From contig CAVTBT010000005.1 of NCBI GenBank assembly GCA_963733065.1, positions 868,001-932,000 of the forward strand: 64,000 nt of DNA. The letters are read 5' to 3'. Each line of letters begins with the position of its first letter. Positions within the stretch are counted from its first letter, which is position 1. The notes beneath the pieces were generated by a model that saw only the letters and a program-made list of their open reading frames with translations, did not search any database and was not told the origin of the DNA. The position numbers were made by a program, and so were the translations under genes. This stretch comes from CAVTBT01 sp963733065. Lineage in GTDB: Bacteria; Actinomycetota; Thermoleophilia; Gaiellales; Gaiellaceae. This document shows, piece after piece, positions 24,785 to 33,837 of this stretch.

Positions 24785-25951
24785 GGCGCCAACGCCCGCC
24801 GGTAGAGGACCTCGACGTCGTCTGCCATCCGCTCGAGGGAGAAGCGCGCACGGACGTCAGCGCCGCCGTGGGCGGCGAGCCGGGTGGCGAGCGCGGGGTC
24901 GCGGGCGAGCTCGGCGAGCCGGGCAGCGAGCGCGGCCGTGTCGCCGACCGGCGCCAGGAAACCGCTGCGGCCGTCCTCAACGACGGTGCGAGTGCCCCCG
25001 GCGTCCGTGGCGACCACCGGCCGGCCGGCGGCGAGCGCCTCGATCGCCACGACCGGCGTGCCCTCGTTCTGGGAGACGAGCAGGAAGGCGTCGAACGCCG
25101 AGTACCAGGCCTGCATGTCGCGCCGGTAGCCGACGAAGCGGCAGCGGTCGGCCACGCCGAGCTCGGACGCGAGCTCTTCGGTGCCGGCGCGCTCCGGACC
25201 GTCGCCGACAACCACGAGCGACGCGTCGACGTCCTCGCGCCGGACGGCTGCGAGCGTGCGCACGAGGTCGAGCGGCCGCTTGATCGTGGTGAGGCGGCCG
25301 GCGAAGCCGACCACGAAGGCGTCGTCGCTCAGTTCCAGCTCCGCCCGGAGCTCGGCCCTCTTCCCGTCGCCGCCCAGCTCCGACAGGTCGAACCCGTACG
25401 GCACCACCGCGAAGCGCTCGGGAGGGGCGACCCCGAAGGCGACGAGGTCGTCCCGCACTTCGTCGCTCACGGCGATCAGCGACCGACGTGCCGCGGCCGA
25501 GCGCGCGCTCGATGGTGCGGAAGATCCGCTCCCGTCGGGGCGAGAAGTAGCCGCTCAGGACGTGGCCGTGGAACGTGTGGACGATCGCCGGCGGCCGCGC
25601 GTCCCCGGCAATGCGCGCGGCGATGCGCCCGGTCGCACCCGCCTTGGCGGTGTGCGTGTGCAGCACGTCGGGCCGCCGTTCTCGCAGCAGCCGGCGGAGT
25701 GAGCGGACGGCGTGCGCGTCCCGCCGCGGCGACAGCTCGCGCTGGAGCGAGGGCAGCGGCAGCACGGGCACGCCGCGCTCGTCGGCGAGGTACTCCATCG
25801 AGTCCTCGCCGGGGGCCAGCGAGCCGGCGACGATGACGGCGTCGTGGCCGCGGCGGCGCTGCTCGGCGGCGAGCTCGATCACGGAGAGCGCCGCGCCGCC
25901 GACGTTGAGCCGCGCGATCGCGTGCACGACGCGGAGCGGCCGGGCGCTCAC
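24781..25951 (-). pseudogene. GT4 glycosyltransferase, single frameshift
   Basis: The N-terminal domain starts at GTG 25951 (LRVVHAIARLNVGGAALSVIEL; VLHTHTAKAGATGRIAAR; FHGHVLSGYFSP). The C-terminal domain is in another frame and includes LIAVSDEVRDDL, VGFAGRLTTIKRP and the motif NEGTPVVAIEALAAG. The frames meet near 25485-25500, where one extra base appears to be present. Rejoined, the protein is about 389 residues and resembles actinobacterial GT4 enzymes acting on UDP-sugars. The start overlaps the stop of the Wzy-like gene as GTGA. Confidence 0.75.
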
Positions 25952-27267
25952 CGCGCCACCGCAGGCATCCGCGCCTGCACGAGCGCCGCCGCAGCCGCCA
26001 CGACGCCGATCGTCAGCCAGAAGATGGCCGCGATCGGCGTGCCCCCGAAGAGCGCCGCGCCCGCGACGACGCCCAGGAGCGACGCCGTCCAGGCGGACGG
26101 CAGGTAGGCGGCGGCCTCGTCCGGACCCCGGGGCCACGCCCGCGAGGTGCGCCACGCGGTCCGCACGACGACGGCGGCGAGGACGAGCAGCAGCGCGAAG
26201 CCGATCAGCCCGAGCTCGTAGAGCACCTGATCGGGGGTCTGCTGCGGGATGTACGGGCTGTCCGCCGGCGGGAAGTAGCGGGCCGGCTGGTTGTCGAAGC
26301 GCTCGCGGGCGTCCGGAAGGTACTCGGCGAACTCCTCCGGCGGCAACAGCGGGTACCAGCCGGTGCCGGCCACCGGCCGGTCGGCGAAGACGCGGAGGCC
26401 CACGTACGCGTAGATGAGCCGCTGGCTCCAGCTCGCCGCGAACTCGCCGGGCTCGTCCTCGTCCTGCTGCGCCAGCACGGCGAGGAAGCCGAGCTCGCCG
26501 CTGCGCATCGCGAGCGTCCCGGCCGTCGTGCACGCGAGCAGCACCGCGGTGACGACGAGTGCCGGGGTGCTCAGCCCACCGCGGACTGCCGCGACCGCGA
26601 CGACGGCGGCGGCGAGCAGGAACACGCCGAGCAGGCTGGCGAGCGCGGCGCCGAGGATCACCCCGACGCACGAGACGACGAGGACGGCGAGTGGGAGGCG
26701 CCGTAGGCGCCCGTCGGCAAAGACGGCCGCGAGTCCGATCGCGAGCGACACGCTGGAGAGCGCCGCGAGATCGTGCTCGCCCATGAACGACCCCTGTCGC
26801 TTGCCGGGATCTGTGAGGAACCCCGCTGCCGCCACGACCACCGCGAGCAGCGTCATCGCGAGCAGCGTCGCCACGAGCAGCCACAGGTGCTCGGTGCGGC
26901 GCACGAGCAGCGCAGTGGCGAGCGTGAGCACCGCCAGCTCGAGCAGGCGCCCGGCGGCGACGACGGCGGTGCCGCCGTTCGGGAGCGCCGTGAGACCGAG
27001 CCAGACCGCGAACGCAGCGGCAGCGAGCAGGACCGTTCGGCCCGCGCGGGGCAACCGGCCGCGTGCGAGCTCCGCGACCGCGACGGCCGCGAGCGCCGCG
27101 AAGGCGAGGTCGGCGGGGACGAGGGAGACGTCGGTCGAGCCGAGGCCGAGCTCGGCCGCAGGCTGGTCGGCGACGCGGAAGAGCGACGCGGCGACCGCCA
27201 CGAGATACAGCGCGAACGCGGGCCCGCCGGCCGCCCGCCATAGCTCCTTCACCCGCAGGGCGCCCAT
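25948..27267 (-). CDS. O-antigen polymerase/ligase-like membrane protein (Wzy/WaaL)
   Basis: This 439-residue protein has about 11-12 helices and one large extracytoplasmic loop near residues 270-345 (WSQRLIYAYVGLRVFADRPVAGTGW...). That loop carries the Wzy_C region typical of O-antigen ligases and polymerases. Such enzymes join undecaprenyl-linked repeat units or transfer them to an acceptor at the outer face. ATG at 27267 has a TATCAT hexamer 11 nt upstream. It heads an operon with three glycosyltransferases. Confidence 0.8.
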   Translation of the reverse strand: MGALRVKELWRAAGGPAFALYLVAVAASLFRVADQPAAELGLGSTDVSLVPADLAFAALAAVAVAELARGRLPRAGRTVLLAAAAFAVWLGLTALPNGGTAVVAAGRLLELAVLTLATALLVRRTEHLWLLVATLLAMTLLAVVVAAAGFLTDPGKRQGSFMGEHDLAALSSVSLAIGLAAVFADGRLRRLPLAVLVVSCVGVILGAALASLLGVFLLAAAVVAVAAVRGGLSTPALVVTAVLLACTTAGTLAMRSGELGFLAVLAQQDEDEPGEFAASWSQRLIYAYVGLRVFADRPVAGTGWYPLLPPEEFAEYLPDARERFDNQPARYFPPADSPYIPQQTPDQVLYELGLIGFALLLVLAAVVVRTAWRTSRAWPRGPDEAAAYLPSAWTASLLGVVAGAALFGGTPIAAIFWLTIGVVAAAAALVQARMPAVAR

Positions 27268-27277
27268 CGGGAGCGCC

Positions 27278-27284
27278 TATGATA
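27278..27284. promoter_or_regulatory. Shared divergent -10 element
   Basis: The 7-bp TATGATA reads TATGAT (27278-27283) for the rightward glycosyltransferase gene and TATCAT (27284-27279) for the leftward wzy-like operon. The leftward start at 27267 is 11 nt away. The two promoters therefore exclude each other. Confidence 0.45.
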
Positions 27285-27326
27285 CGCCGCGCTCCGGCGA
27301 CGGCTGCGCCTCGGGGCCGCCCTCGC

Positions 27327-28433
27327 ATGCGGATCCTGCTCCTCACCGGCATCTGGCCGCCCGACGTCGGCGGTCCAGCCACGCACGGGCCCGACTTCGC
27401 GCGCTTCCTGCTCGAGCGCGGCCACCGCGTCCGGGTCGTGACGATGGGCGACGGCGAGCCCTCCGACCGGCCGTGCCGCGTAGACGTCGTGTCGCGACGA
27501 CTTCCGTTCCCGCTCCGGTACGGGCTCGTGACGGCGAGAGGCGCGAGCGCGGCCCGCGGCGCCGACGTCGTGTACGCGACGGCCACGTACGCCGCCGCGG
27601 CCGTCGCCGCGGCCGTCGCACGCCGGCCGCTCGTGGCGAAGCTCGTCTCGGACCCTGCGTACGAGCGTGCGCGGCGCTACCGGCTCACGGGCGGCACGCT
27701 CGAGGACTTCCAGCAGCCAGGTGGCCGCGCCGTCGAGGCGCTCAAGCGGCTGCGGACAGGCGCGCTGCGGCGGGCGCGCACGATCGTCGTCCCGAGCGCC
27801 TACCTCGCGGAGATCGCGGCCGGCTGGGGCCTCGACCGGGGACGCACCGTCGTGCTCACGAATCCGGCGCCCGAGCTCGGGGCGGTCGACCCGGAGCCGC
27901 TCCCGCCGGGGACGTTCGTCTTCGCCGGGCGGCTGACCGCGCAGAAGGACCTCGGCATCGCCCTCGACGCCGTCGCCCGGCTGCCCGGCGCCAGGCTCGT
28001 GCTCGTCGGCGACGGGCCCGAGCGCGACGCCCTCGAGCGGCACGCGGCCGCCGCCGGGGTGAACGGCAGGGTCGTCTTCGCGGGTGCACGGCCGCGGGAC
28101 GAGGTCATCCGCTACCTCGCCGGCGCGCACGCGGCGCTCCTGCCGAGCGCGTGGGAGAACCTGCCGCATGCGGCGGTCGAGGCGCTCGCCGCGGGGACGC
28201 CGGTCGTCGCGACGGCGGTCGGCGGCGTACCCGAGGTCGTCCGCGACGGCGAGAACGGGCTGCTCGTCGAGCCGGGCTCGCCCGAGCTGCTCGCGGCGGC
28301 CATGCGGCGCGTGCTCGAGGAGGAAGGCCTCCGCGACCGGCTCGCGGCCGCTGCGGCGCCGTCCGTCGAGCCGATCTCGCGGGCGGCGATCTACGGCCGC
28401 CTCGCCGGGCTGCTGGAGGAGGCGGCGGCGTGA
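27327..28433 (+). CDS. GT4 glycosyltransferase
   Basis: This 368-residue GT-B enzyme starts MRILLLTGIWPPDVGGPATHG, an acceptor-domain loop. VFAGRLTAQKDLGIALDAV opens the donor domain, and SAWENLPHAAVEALAAGTPVVA carries the E-x7-E motif. ATG at 27327 matches the family N-terminus. It would give a leader of roughly 35-45 nt from the promoter at 27278, with no clear ribosome-binding site. An ATG at 27279 overlaps the -10. The gene is coupled to the next one by GTGA. Confidence 0.87.
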   Translation: MRILLLTGIWPPDVGGPATHGPDFARFLLERGHRVRVVTMGDGEPSDRPCRVDVVSRRLPFPLRYGLVTARGASAARGADVVYATATYAAAAVAAAVARRPLVAKLVSDPAYERARRYRLTGGTLEDFQQPGGRAVEALKRLRTGALRRARTIVVPSAYLAEIAAGWGLDRGRTVVLTNPAPELGAVDPEPLPPGTFVFAGRLTAQKDLGIALDAVARLPGARLVLVGDGPERDALERHAAAAGVNGRVVFAGARPRDEVIRYLAGAHAALLPSAWENLPHAAVEALAAGTPVVATAVGGVPEVVRDGENGLLVEPGSPELLAAAMRRVLEEEGLRDRLAAAAAPSVEPISRAAIYGRLAGLLEEAAA

Positions 28434-29596
28434 ACGCCGACGCCGGTGCGCCCACGGGCGACGCGAGGCCGCGGGTGCTCTTCGTCGGCCGGAGCCGCTA
28501 CCGGCTGCCGCTGCCCGCGTGGCTGGCGCGGAAATGGGACGCCGTCGGCACGGTTCTCGACTTCCGGATCGTCGGCTCCGCGGCACCGGGCAGCCCCGTG
28601 CGTGACGAGCGCTTCCGGCTCGATCCACCCGCTCGGCCGAGGCGGCTCGACGGCGTCCTGTTCTACGCGAGGCTCCCGACCCGCGTGCGGGGACAGCTGC
28701 GGGACTTCCAGCCGGACGCCGTGGTCGCGGCCGATCCGTTCGTCGGCGCCGCCGTGCTCGCCGGCCGCCGGCTGGCCGGATCGCAGGCGAAGGTGATCGT
28801 GGAGGTGCACGGCGACTGGCGCACGTTCACGCGCGGGTACGGCTCGCCGCTCCGTCGCTTCCTCTCGCCGGTCAGCGACCGCGTTGCGATCTACGCGCTG
28901 CGGCACGCCGACGCGACGCGGGCGCTGTCGTCGTTCACGTCCGGGCTCGTCGAGAGCACGCGGGGACGTCCCGCCAGCGCGGCGTTCCCGACCTACAGCG
29001 ACCTCTCGGCGTTCACCGCCTATCCGGTGCAGCCGCTGCCGGAGCGGCCCGGGGCCGTCTTCGTGGGGATGCTCGAGGCGTACAAGAACGTCGACGGCAT
29101 GGTCGCGGCCTGGCGTCGGGTCGCCGCCGCGATGCCCGACGCGCTGCTGATCATGATCGGGCGCGGCCGCCAGCACGCGGCCGTGGAGGCGCTCGTCCGC
29201 GAGTTCCCCGACCGCGTCGAGTACCACCCCGAGCTGCCGCCGGACGCGGTGGCCGACGCGCTCGACCGCTCGACGGTGCTCGTGCTGCCGTCGTGGCCCG
29301 AGGGTCTCGGCCGCGTCATCATCGAGGCGTTCGCGCGTGGTCGCGGCGTGGTGGCGACGAGTGCCGGTGGCGTGCTCGACCTCGTCACCGACGGCGTCGA
29401 GGGGATCCTCATTCCGCCCGCCGACACGGGGGCGCTCGTCGACGCGCTGCAGCGCGTGCTCGGCGAGCGCGAGCTGGCCGAGCGGCTCGGCCGCGCAGCG
29501 CACGCGCGCTACGGCGCGTGGCACCAGACGGCCGATGACTTCGCCGACGAGACCCGCAGGCTCATCGACCGGACACTCGCCGGCGAGGCGCGATGA
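28430..29596 (+). CDS. GT4 glycosyltransferase
   Basis: This is a 388-residue enzyme. VLFVGRSRYRLPLPAWLARKWD, VIVEVHGDWRTF and AVFVGMLEAYKNVDGMVAAWR mark a GT4 subgroup. SWPEGLGRVIIEAFARGRGVVA is the donor-site E-x7-E motif. GTG at 28430 overlaps the stop of the previous glycosyltransferase, and its own end overlaps the probable original start of the next. Acceptor and donor are unknown. Confidence 0.85.
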   Translation: MNADAGAPTGDARPRVLFVGRSRYRLPLPAWLARKWDAVGTVLDFRIVGSAAPGSPVRDERFRLDPPARPRRLDGVLFYARLPTRVRGQLRDFQPDAVVAADPFVGAAVLAGRRLAGSQAKVIVEVHGDWRTFTRGYGSPLRRFLSPVSDRVAIYALRHADATRALSSFTSGLVESTRGRPASAAFPTYSDLSAFTAYPVQPLPERPGAVFVGMLEAYKNVDGMVAAWRRVAAAMPDALLIMIGRGRQHAAVEALVREFPDRVEYHPELPPDAVADALDRSTVLVLPSWPEGLGRVIIEAFARGRGVVATSAGGVLDLVTDGVEGILIPPADTGALVDALQRVLGERELAERLGRAAHARYGAWHQTADDFADETRRLIDRTLAGEAR

Positions 29597-29629
29597 CGCC
29601 GGCGCGGCTCGTGTTCGTCGACGCAGGTC

Positions 29630-30700
29630 GTGGACGCCGATCACGCGGCGCTCGCGCAGACCGTCGACGCCGTCCGCGCCCTCGCCGAGCGCTGCGAGCG
29701 GGTGGACGTGCTCTGTGACCACGTCGGGCGGCACGACCTGCCTGCGACCGTGGGCTTCAGGACGTTCGGCGCAGGGACGAAGGTGGGTCGCGGCGCCCGC
29801 TTCGAGGCCTCCCTGGTGCGCGTCCTCCGCCCTCGACCGGACGCTGTCTTCGTGCACATGGTGCCCACGTTCGTCGCGCTCGCGGCGCCGCTCGCGAAGC
29901 CCGCTCGCGTGCCGCTCCTGCTCTGGTACACGCACTGGCACGCCTCCCGTGAGCTCCGGCTCGCGACCCGCCTCGCCGACCGCGTGCTGAGCGTCGACCG
30001 GCGGTCGTTCCCGCTCGAGTCGGAGAAGGTGCGCGGGATCGGCCACGCCATCGACGTAGACCGGTTCGCCCCGAGCCCCCGGCCCGATGCGAACGGAGGC
30101 CCGCTGCGCCTGCTCGCGCTCGGGCGCTTCGCGCGCTGGAAGGGGTACGCGACGCTGCTCGAGGGCTTCCGGCTGGCGGTCGAGGACGGACTGGATGCGA
30201 CGCTCGAGCTGCGCGGGCCCGAGCTGACCGACGACGAGCGGCGGCACCGCGTCGAGCTCGGGTCGCTCGTGGCGGCGACACCCGTGCTCGCCGATCGCGT
30301 GCGCCTCGCGCCCCCCGTCGTCCGCGACGAGATCCCGGCGCTCCTCGCGTCGGCCGACGCGCTCGTCAGCGCGACGGAGCCGCGTGGCAGCGAGACGCTC
30401 GACAAGGTCGTGTACGAGGCCGCCGCCTGCGCAGTGCCGGTCGTCGCCAGCAACACCGCGCTCGCCGAGTTCCTCGACGGCCTCCCGCTCGAGCTTCGGT
30501 TCCGTGCCCGCGATCCGCACGACCTGGCGCGTGCGCTCGCCGGTCTGGCCGCCGGTGGCCCCGAGGCCCGCGCCCAGTGCGGCGCGGCCCTGCGGCTGCG
30601 GGTCGAGCAGGGCCACTCGCTGGTCTCGTGGGCCGATGCCGTCGTCGCCTCGGTGGGCGAGCTGGCGCCGGGGTCCCGAGTACACTCGACGGCGGCGTGA
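29630..30700 (+). CDS. GT4 glycosyltransferase, N-terminus disturbed by a probable 1-base insertion
   Basis: The intact frame gives 356 residues from GTG 29630, with LLWYTHWHASRELR, LALGRFARWKGYATLLEGF and ATEPRGSETLDKVVYEAAACAVPVVA. Eleven residues of a normal GT4 N-terminus (TPARLVFV...) are encoded from the ATG at 29593 in the adjacent frame. Removing one base near 29617-29622 would join them as LVFVTQVVDADH. The ATG at 29593 overlaps the previous stop as ATGA, as throughout this operon, so 29593 is probably the true start. Confidence 0.78.
   Translation: MDADHAALAQTVDAVRALAERCERVDVLCDHVGRHDLPATVGFRTFGAGTKVGRGARFEASLVRVLRPRPDAVFVHMVPTFVALAAPLAKPARVPLLLWYTHWHASRELRLATRLADRVLSVDRRSFPLESEKVRGIGHAIDVDRFAPSPRPDANGGPLRLLALGRFARWKGYATLLEGFRLAVEDGLDATLELRGPELTDDERRHRVELGSLVAATPVLADRVRLAPPVVRDEIPALLASADALVSATEPRGSETLDKVVYEAAACAVPVVASNTALAEFLDGLPLELRFRARDPHDLARALAGLAAGGPEARAQCGAALRLRVEQGHSLVSWADAVVASVGELAPGSRVHSTAA
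30681..30686 (+). promoter_or_regulatory. Possible internal -10 before the WbaP-like gene
   Basis: TACACT lies 10 nt before the GTG at 30697, inside the end of the preceding coding region. It may give extra transcription of the initiating transferase. Confidence 0.3.
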
Positions 30701-32205
30701 GCACGAAACCGGTGCTGCCGGACCGGCCGCCTGCGGCCGATCCGCTGCCCTCCCCGAGGGACGACGTTCGCGCGGCGCGACCGGTGTTCCTCCAGCGCGG
30801 CTGGCGTCGGGCCACGCTGCGTCGGCTCGCGAGCGTCCTGGCGCTCGTTGCGCTGGACGTCGGTGGCCTCGCGCTCGGCCTGTACCTCGCGCTCGTCGTG
30901 CGCGAGCTCGTCTACAACGGCACCGACATCTTCTGGGGCCTGCTCTGGGAGGGGCCCGAGACGTGGCTGCCGTTCCTCGCGCCCATCACGGTGCTCGTCT
31001 TCTGGCAGGCGCGGTTGTACGCACCGCGCGAGCGGCGTCCGGGCCCCGGCACCGTCGTCGCCTCGCTCGGGCTCGTCGCGCTGATCGTGCTCGCCTTTGC
31101 GCTCGGGACCGACTACGAGTTCTCGACCTACGGCCTGATCCCGACCGCGGCGGTGACGTGCGCGTTGACGATCGGCCTCCTGCGCGCCGCGTACGAGTCC
31201 TTCGCCTCGGAGGCGCTGGCGACGGTCGGGGTGCGGCGGAAGGTGGTGCTCGTCGGCGAGGGTGACGCCCTGGCGCGCCTGCAGCGGACGATGGGCGCCC
31301 GGCGGAACGGCATCGCGTACGACTACCTCGGTGTGGTGACGCGCGGCGGCGTCCCCGGCCTGACCTCCCTCGGTGCGCCGGAGGAGCTCGCGGCGGTGCT
31401 GCGGCGCACGCATCCAGACGAGCTGCTGATGGCCGAGACGGCCCTCGACGAGCGCACCATGCTCGAGGTCGTGGAGACGGCGCACCGCTTCGGCGTTCGC
31501 GTCCGGATCGCGCCGACCACGACCGAGCTGCTGGTGCAGCGCGGCGAGTACATCCCGGGCCAGGGCGCGCCGCTCTTCGAGCTGCGGCCGCCCGTGCTGA
31601 CCGGTGCCGACTGGGCGATGAAGCGGACCTTCGACGTCGTCATGAGCGTGCTCGTCGTCGTGCTCGGGCTGCCGATCTGGCTGCTGATCGCGCTCGCGCT
31701 GAAGCTCGACTCGCGCGGCCCGATCTTCTTCGTCGACCGGCGGATCGGGGTCGGGGAGCGCGAGTTCGGGATGCTGAAGTTCCGGACGATGGTCGCGGGC
31801 GCCGACGCCATGCAGGACGAGCTCGAGCAGGCGAACGAGGCCGAGGGCGCGCTCTTCAAGATCCGCGACGATCCGCGCGTCACGAGGGTCGGGGCGCTGC
31901 TGCGCCGGCTGTCGATCGACGAGCTGCCGCAGGTCTGGAACGTGCTGCGCGGCGAGATGAGCCTGGTCGGGCCGCGCCCGCTGCCGCTCCGCGACTACCG
32001 CATGCTCGAGGACTGGCACCGGCGCCGCTACCACGTGCTGCCGGGGATCACGGGCCTGTGGCAGATCTCGGGCCGCTCGAACCTTTCCTTCGACGACCTC
32101 GTGCGGCTCGACTTCTACTACCTCGAGAACTGGTCGATCTGGCTCGACATCGGCATCCTCGTGAAGACCGTGCCGGCCGTGCTGACGCGCCGCGGCGCGT
32201 ACTAG
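30697..32205 (+). CDS. Polyprenyl-phosphate sugar-1-phosphate transferase (WbaP/exopolysaccharide type)
   Basis: This 502-residue protein starts glycan assembly by transferring a hexose-1-phosphate to undecaprenyl phosphate. Four N-terminal helices (about 45-160) are followed by a CoA-binding-like Rossmann domain (KVVLVGEGDALARL). The C-terminal bacterial sugar transferase domain (about 305-502) holds KRTFDVVMSVLVVVL, FVDRRIGVGEREFGMLKFRTM, SIDELPQVWNVLRGEMSLVGPRPL and PGITGLWQISGRS. Length and order match the polyisoprenyl phosphohexose-1-phosphate family. GTG start overlaps the previous stop as GTGA. Confidence 0.92.
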   Translation: MSTKPVLPDRPPAADPLPSPRDDVRAARPVFLQRGWRRATLRRLASVLALVALDVGGLALGLYLALVVRELVYNGTDIFWGLLWEGPETWLPFLAPITVLVFWQARLYAPRERRPGPGTVVASLGLVALIVLAFALGTDYEFSTYGLIPTAAVTCALTIGLLRAAYESFASEALATVGVRRKVVLVGEGDALARLQRTMGARRNGIAYDYLGVVTRGGVPGLTSLGAPEELAAVLRRTHPDELLMAETALDERTMLEVVETAHRFGVRVRIAPTTTELLVQRGEYIPGQGAPLFELRPPVLTGADWAMKRTFDVVMSVLVVVLGLPIWLLIALALKLDSRGPIFFVDRRIGVGEREFGMLKFRTMVAGADAMQDELEQANEAEGALFKIRDDPRVTRVGALLRRLSIDELPQVWNVLRGEMSLVGPRPLPLRDYRMLEDWHRRRYHVLPGITGLWQISGRSNLSFDDLVRLDFYYLENWSIWLDIGILVKTVPAVLTRRGAY

Positions 32206-32213
32206 CGGAGCGC

Positions 32214-32585
32214 GTGGAACGGTTCGGCTTCGGCTCGGATGCGGCCTTCACGCCCGGCGAGGATCTGCTCGAACGCGTCACGGTCGCCCCGTTGTCGGCT
32301 CCAATCTCTCAGGGAGCGCCCTTCCAGGCTGCGATCTTCCGCCTGGCGCCGGGTGGACGGATCGCTCGCCATCCGGCCAGCTGCCCTCAGATCCTGGCCA
32401 TCCTGGAGGGATCCGGAACGGTCAGTGGAGCAGGTGGCGTCGACGAGCCGATCGCAGCCGGCGAAGCGGTCTTCTGGCGCGAGGGTGAGGAGCACGAGAC
32501 AAGGACGACAGGCGGTCTCACCGCCTTGATCATCGAGGGCCGCGGCCTCGCTCCGTTCCGGCCGCGCACCGGGCCCGCTAACTGA
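32214..32585 (+). CDS. Small cupin-domain protein
   Basis: This 123-residue protein from the GTG at 32214 lies 8 nt after the WbaP-like gene. A conserved cupin core is visible: APGGRIARHPASCPQILAILEGSG and IAAGEAVFWREGEEHETRT. The metal set looks incomplete, since the usual HxH is replaced by a single His. Function is unknown; it may bind a small ligand or act as a sensor. GCGGAG stands 3 nt upstream of the start and overlaps the preceding stop region. Confidence 0.7.
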   Translation: MERFGFGSDAAFTPGEDLLERVTVAPLSAPISQGAPFQAAIFRLAPGGRIARHPASCPQILAILEGSGTVSGAGGVDEPIAAGEAVFWREGEEHETRTTGGLTALIIEGRGLAPFRPRTGPAN

Positions 32586-32603
32586 TCCCTCATCCCCGCC
32601 TCC

Positions 32604-32609
32604 TACACT
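32604..32609 (+). promoter_or_regulatory. Putative -10 of the 32617 gene
   Basis: TACACT ends 7 nt before GTG 32617 and only 1 nt before GTG 32611, which favours 32617 as the start. Confidence 0.45.
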
Positions 32610-32616
32610 TGTGCGC

Positions 32617-33837
32617 GTGAAGCCGCCGCGCATCCTCGCCGTCGCGTCGGCAATCGACCTCGACTTCCGCTACGGCTGCACGCCCGCGTGGTGGCAGCTC
32701 TGGAAGGGCCTGTACGAGGCCGGTGCCGATCTCGTGGTGACGCCGTACCGCGGTCGCCCGATCGAGAGCCCGTGGTGGCGCACCGCCCCGAACCCGACCT
32801 ACCGCGAGGGCGAGAGCTATGCCGCGCTCCGCGACGGGCTCGCGCGACTGAAGGGCGACCGCTACCTGCGCCGGGGCGAGGACTCGCCCGACGAGAGCGC
32901 CCTCGACAGGCTGACGCGCGAGACGATCTGGCGCTGGGTGACGCCTCGCTGGCGGCGGCATCTCGAGGCGCTCGTCGAGCGCGAGCGCCCTGACGCGGTG
33001 CTCGTCTTCACGGTGCCGATGGCCCACTTCCGCGGCATCCCCGAGGCACTCCGTGACCGCTTCGGCATCCCGGTCGTCTTCTACGACGGCGACGTGCCGA
33101 TGAGCCTGCCGGAGTTCGGCGGCATGGACACGGGCTTCAACTACTACCACGGCGCCGATCCGTCCGAGTACGACCTGGTGCTGAGCAACTCCGAGGGTCG
33201 GCATTGCGCGCCTGCTCGAGCTCGGCGCGCGTCGAGCGGAGGCCGTCTCTGGGCGGCCGACCCCGAGTTCTTCGCCCCGCAGCCGGTCGAGAAGGAGACG
33301 GACGTCTTCTTCTACGGCTACGGCGACAAGTTCCGCCGCGAGTGGATGCGCGAGCTGGTGGGCGAGCCGAGCCGCGCGCTGCCCGGACGTCGAGTTCACG
33401 CTCGGCGGCCGAGACTTCCGCGGCGACATCGGCAGCGCGCGCGTCACCGGCGACGTGCCGTTCAACGTCTTCGCGCGCGCCATCTCCGCGGCACGGATCA
33501 ACCTCAACGTGACGCGGCGCTCGCACGCGACGGTCGCCGGCTCGTCGACGTGCCGTCCATTCGAGCTCGCGAGCGCGGGCGCAGCGATCGTGTCGAACCC
33601 GCACGCGGGCATCGACCGCTGGTTCGAGCCCGGGCTCCGAGATCGTCGTCGTCGAGAACGCGGACGAGGCGACCGCGGCGTATCGCTCGCTGCTCGACGA
33701 CCCGGGCGAGGCCGAGGCGATGGGCCGCCGCGCACGCGAGCGCGTGCTCGACGAGCACACCTACGCGCACCGCGCCCGCCGCGTGCTGCGATCTCCTCGA
33801 CCTCTCCGTCGCCGCGCCGGCTGGCCGTCATGCCTGA
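32617..33837 (+). pseudogene. CgeB-like glycosyltransferase with about five frameshifts
   Basis: The first 195 residues read cleanly from GTG 32617 (PRILAVASAIDLDFRYG, VVFYDGDVPMSL, EYDLVLSNSEG). The frame then changes near 33197 (+1), 33248 (-1), 33380 (+1), 33633 (+1) and 33790 (+1). Each segment keeps sensible family sequence: IARLLELGARRAEAV, then WAADPEFFAP, then PDVEFTLGGRDFRGDIG, then SEIVVVENADEATAAYRSLL, then CDLLDLSV. Rejoined it is about 400 residues. Since all segments stay conserved, clustered sequence errors are likely, but real inactivation is not excluded. The next gene overlaps by 8 nt. Confidence 0.75.
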
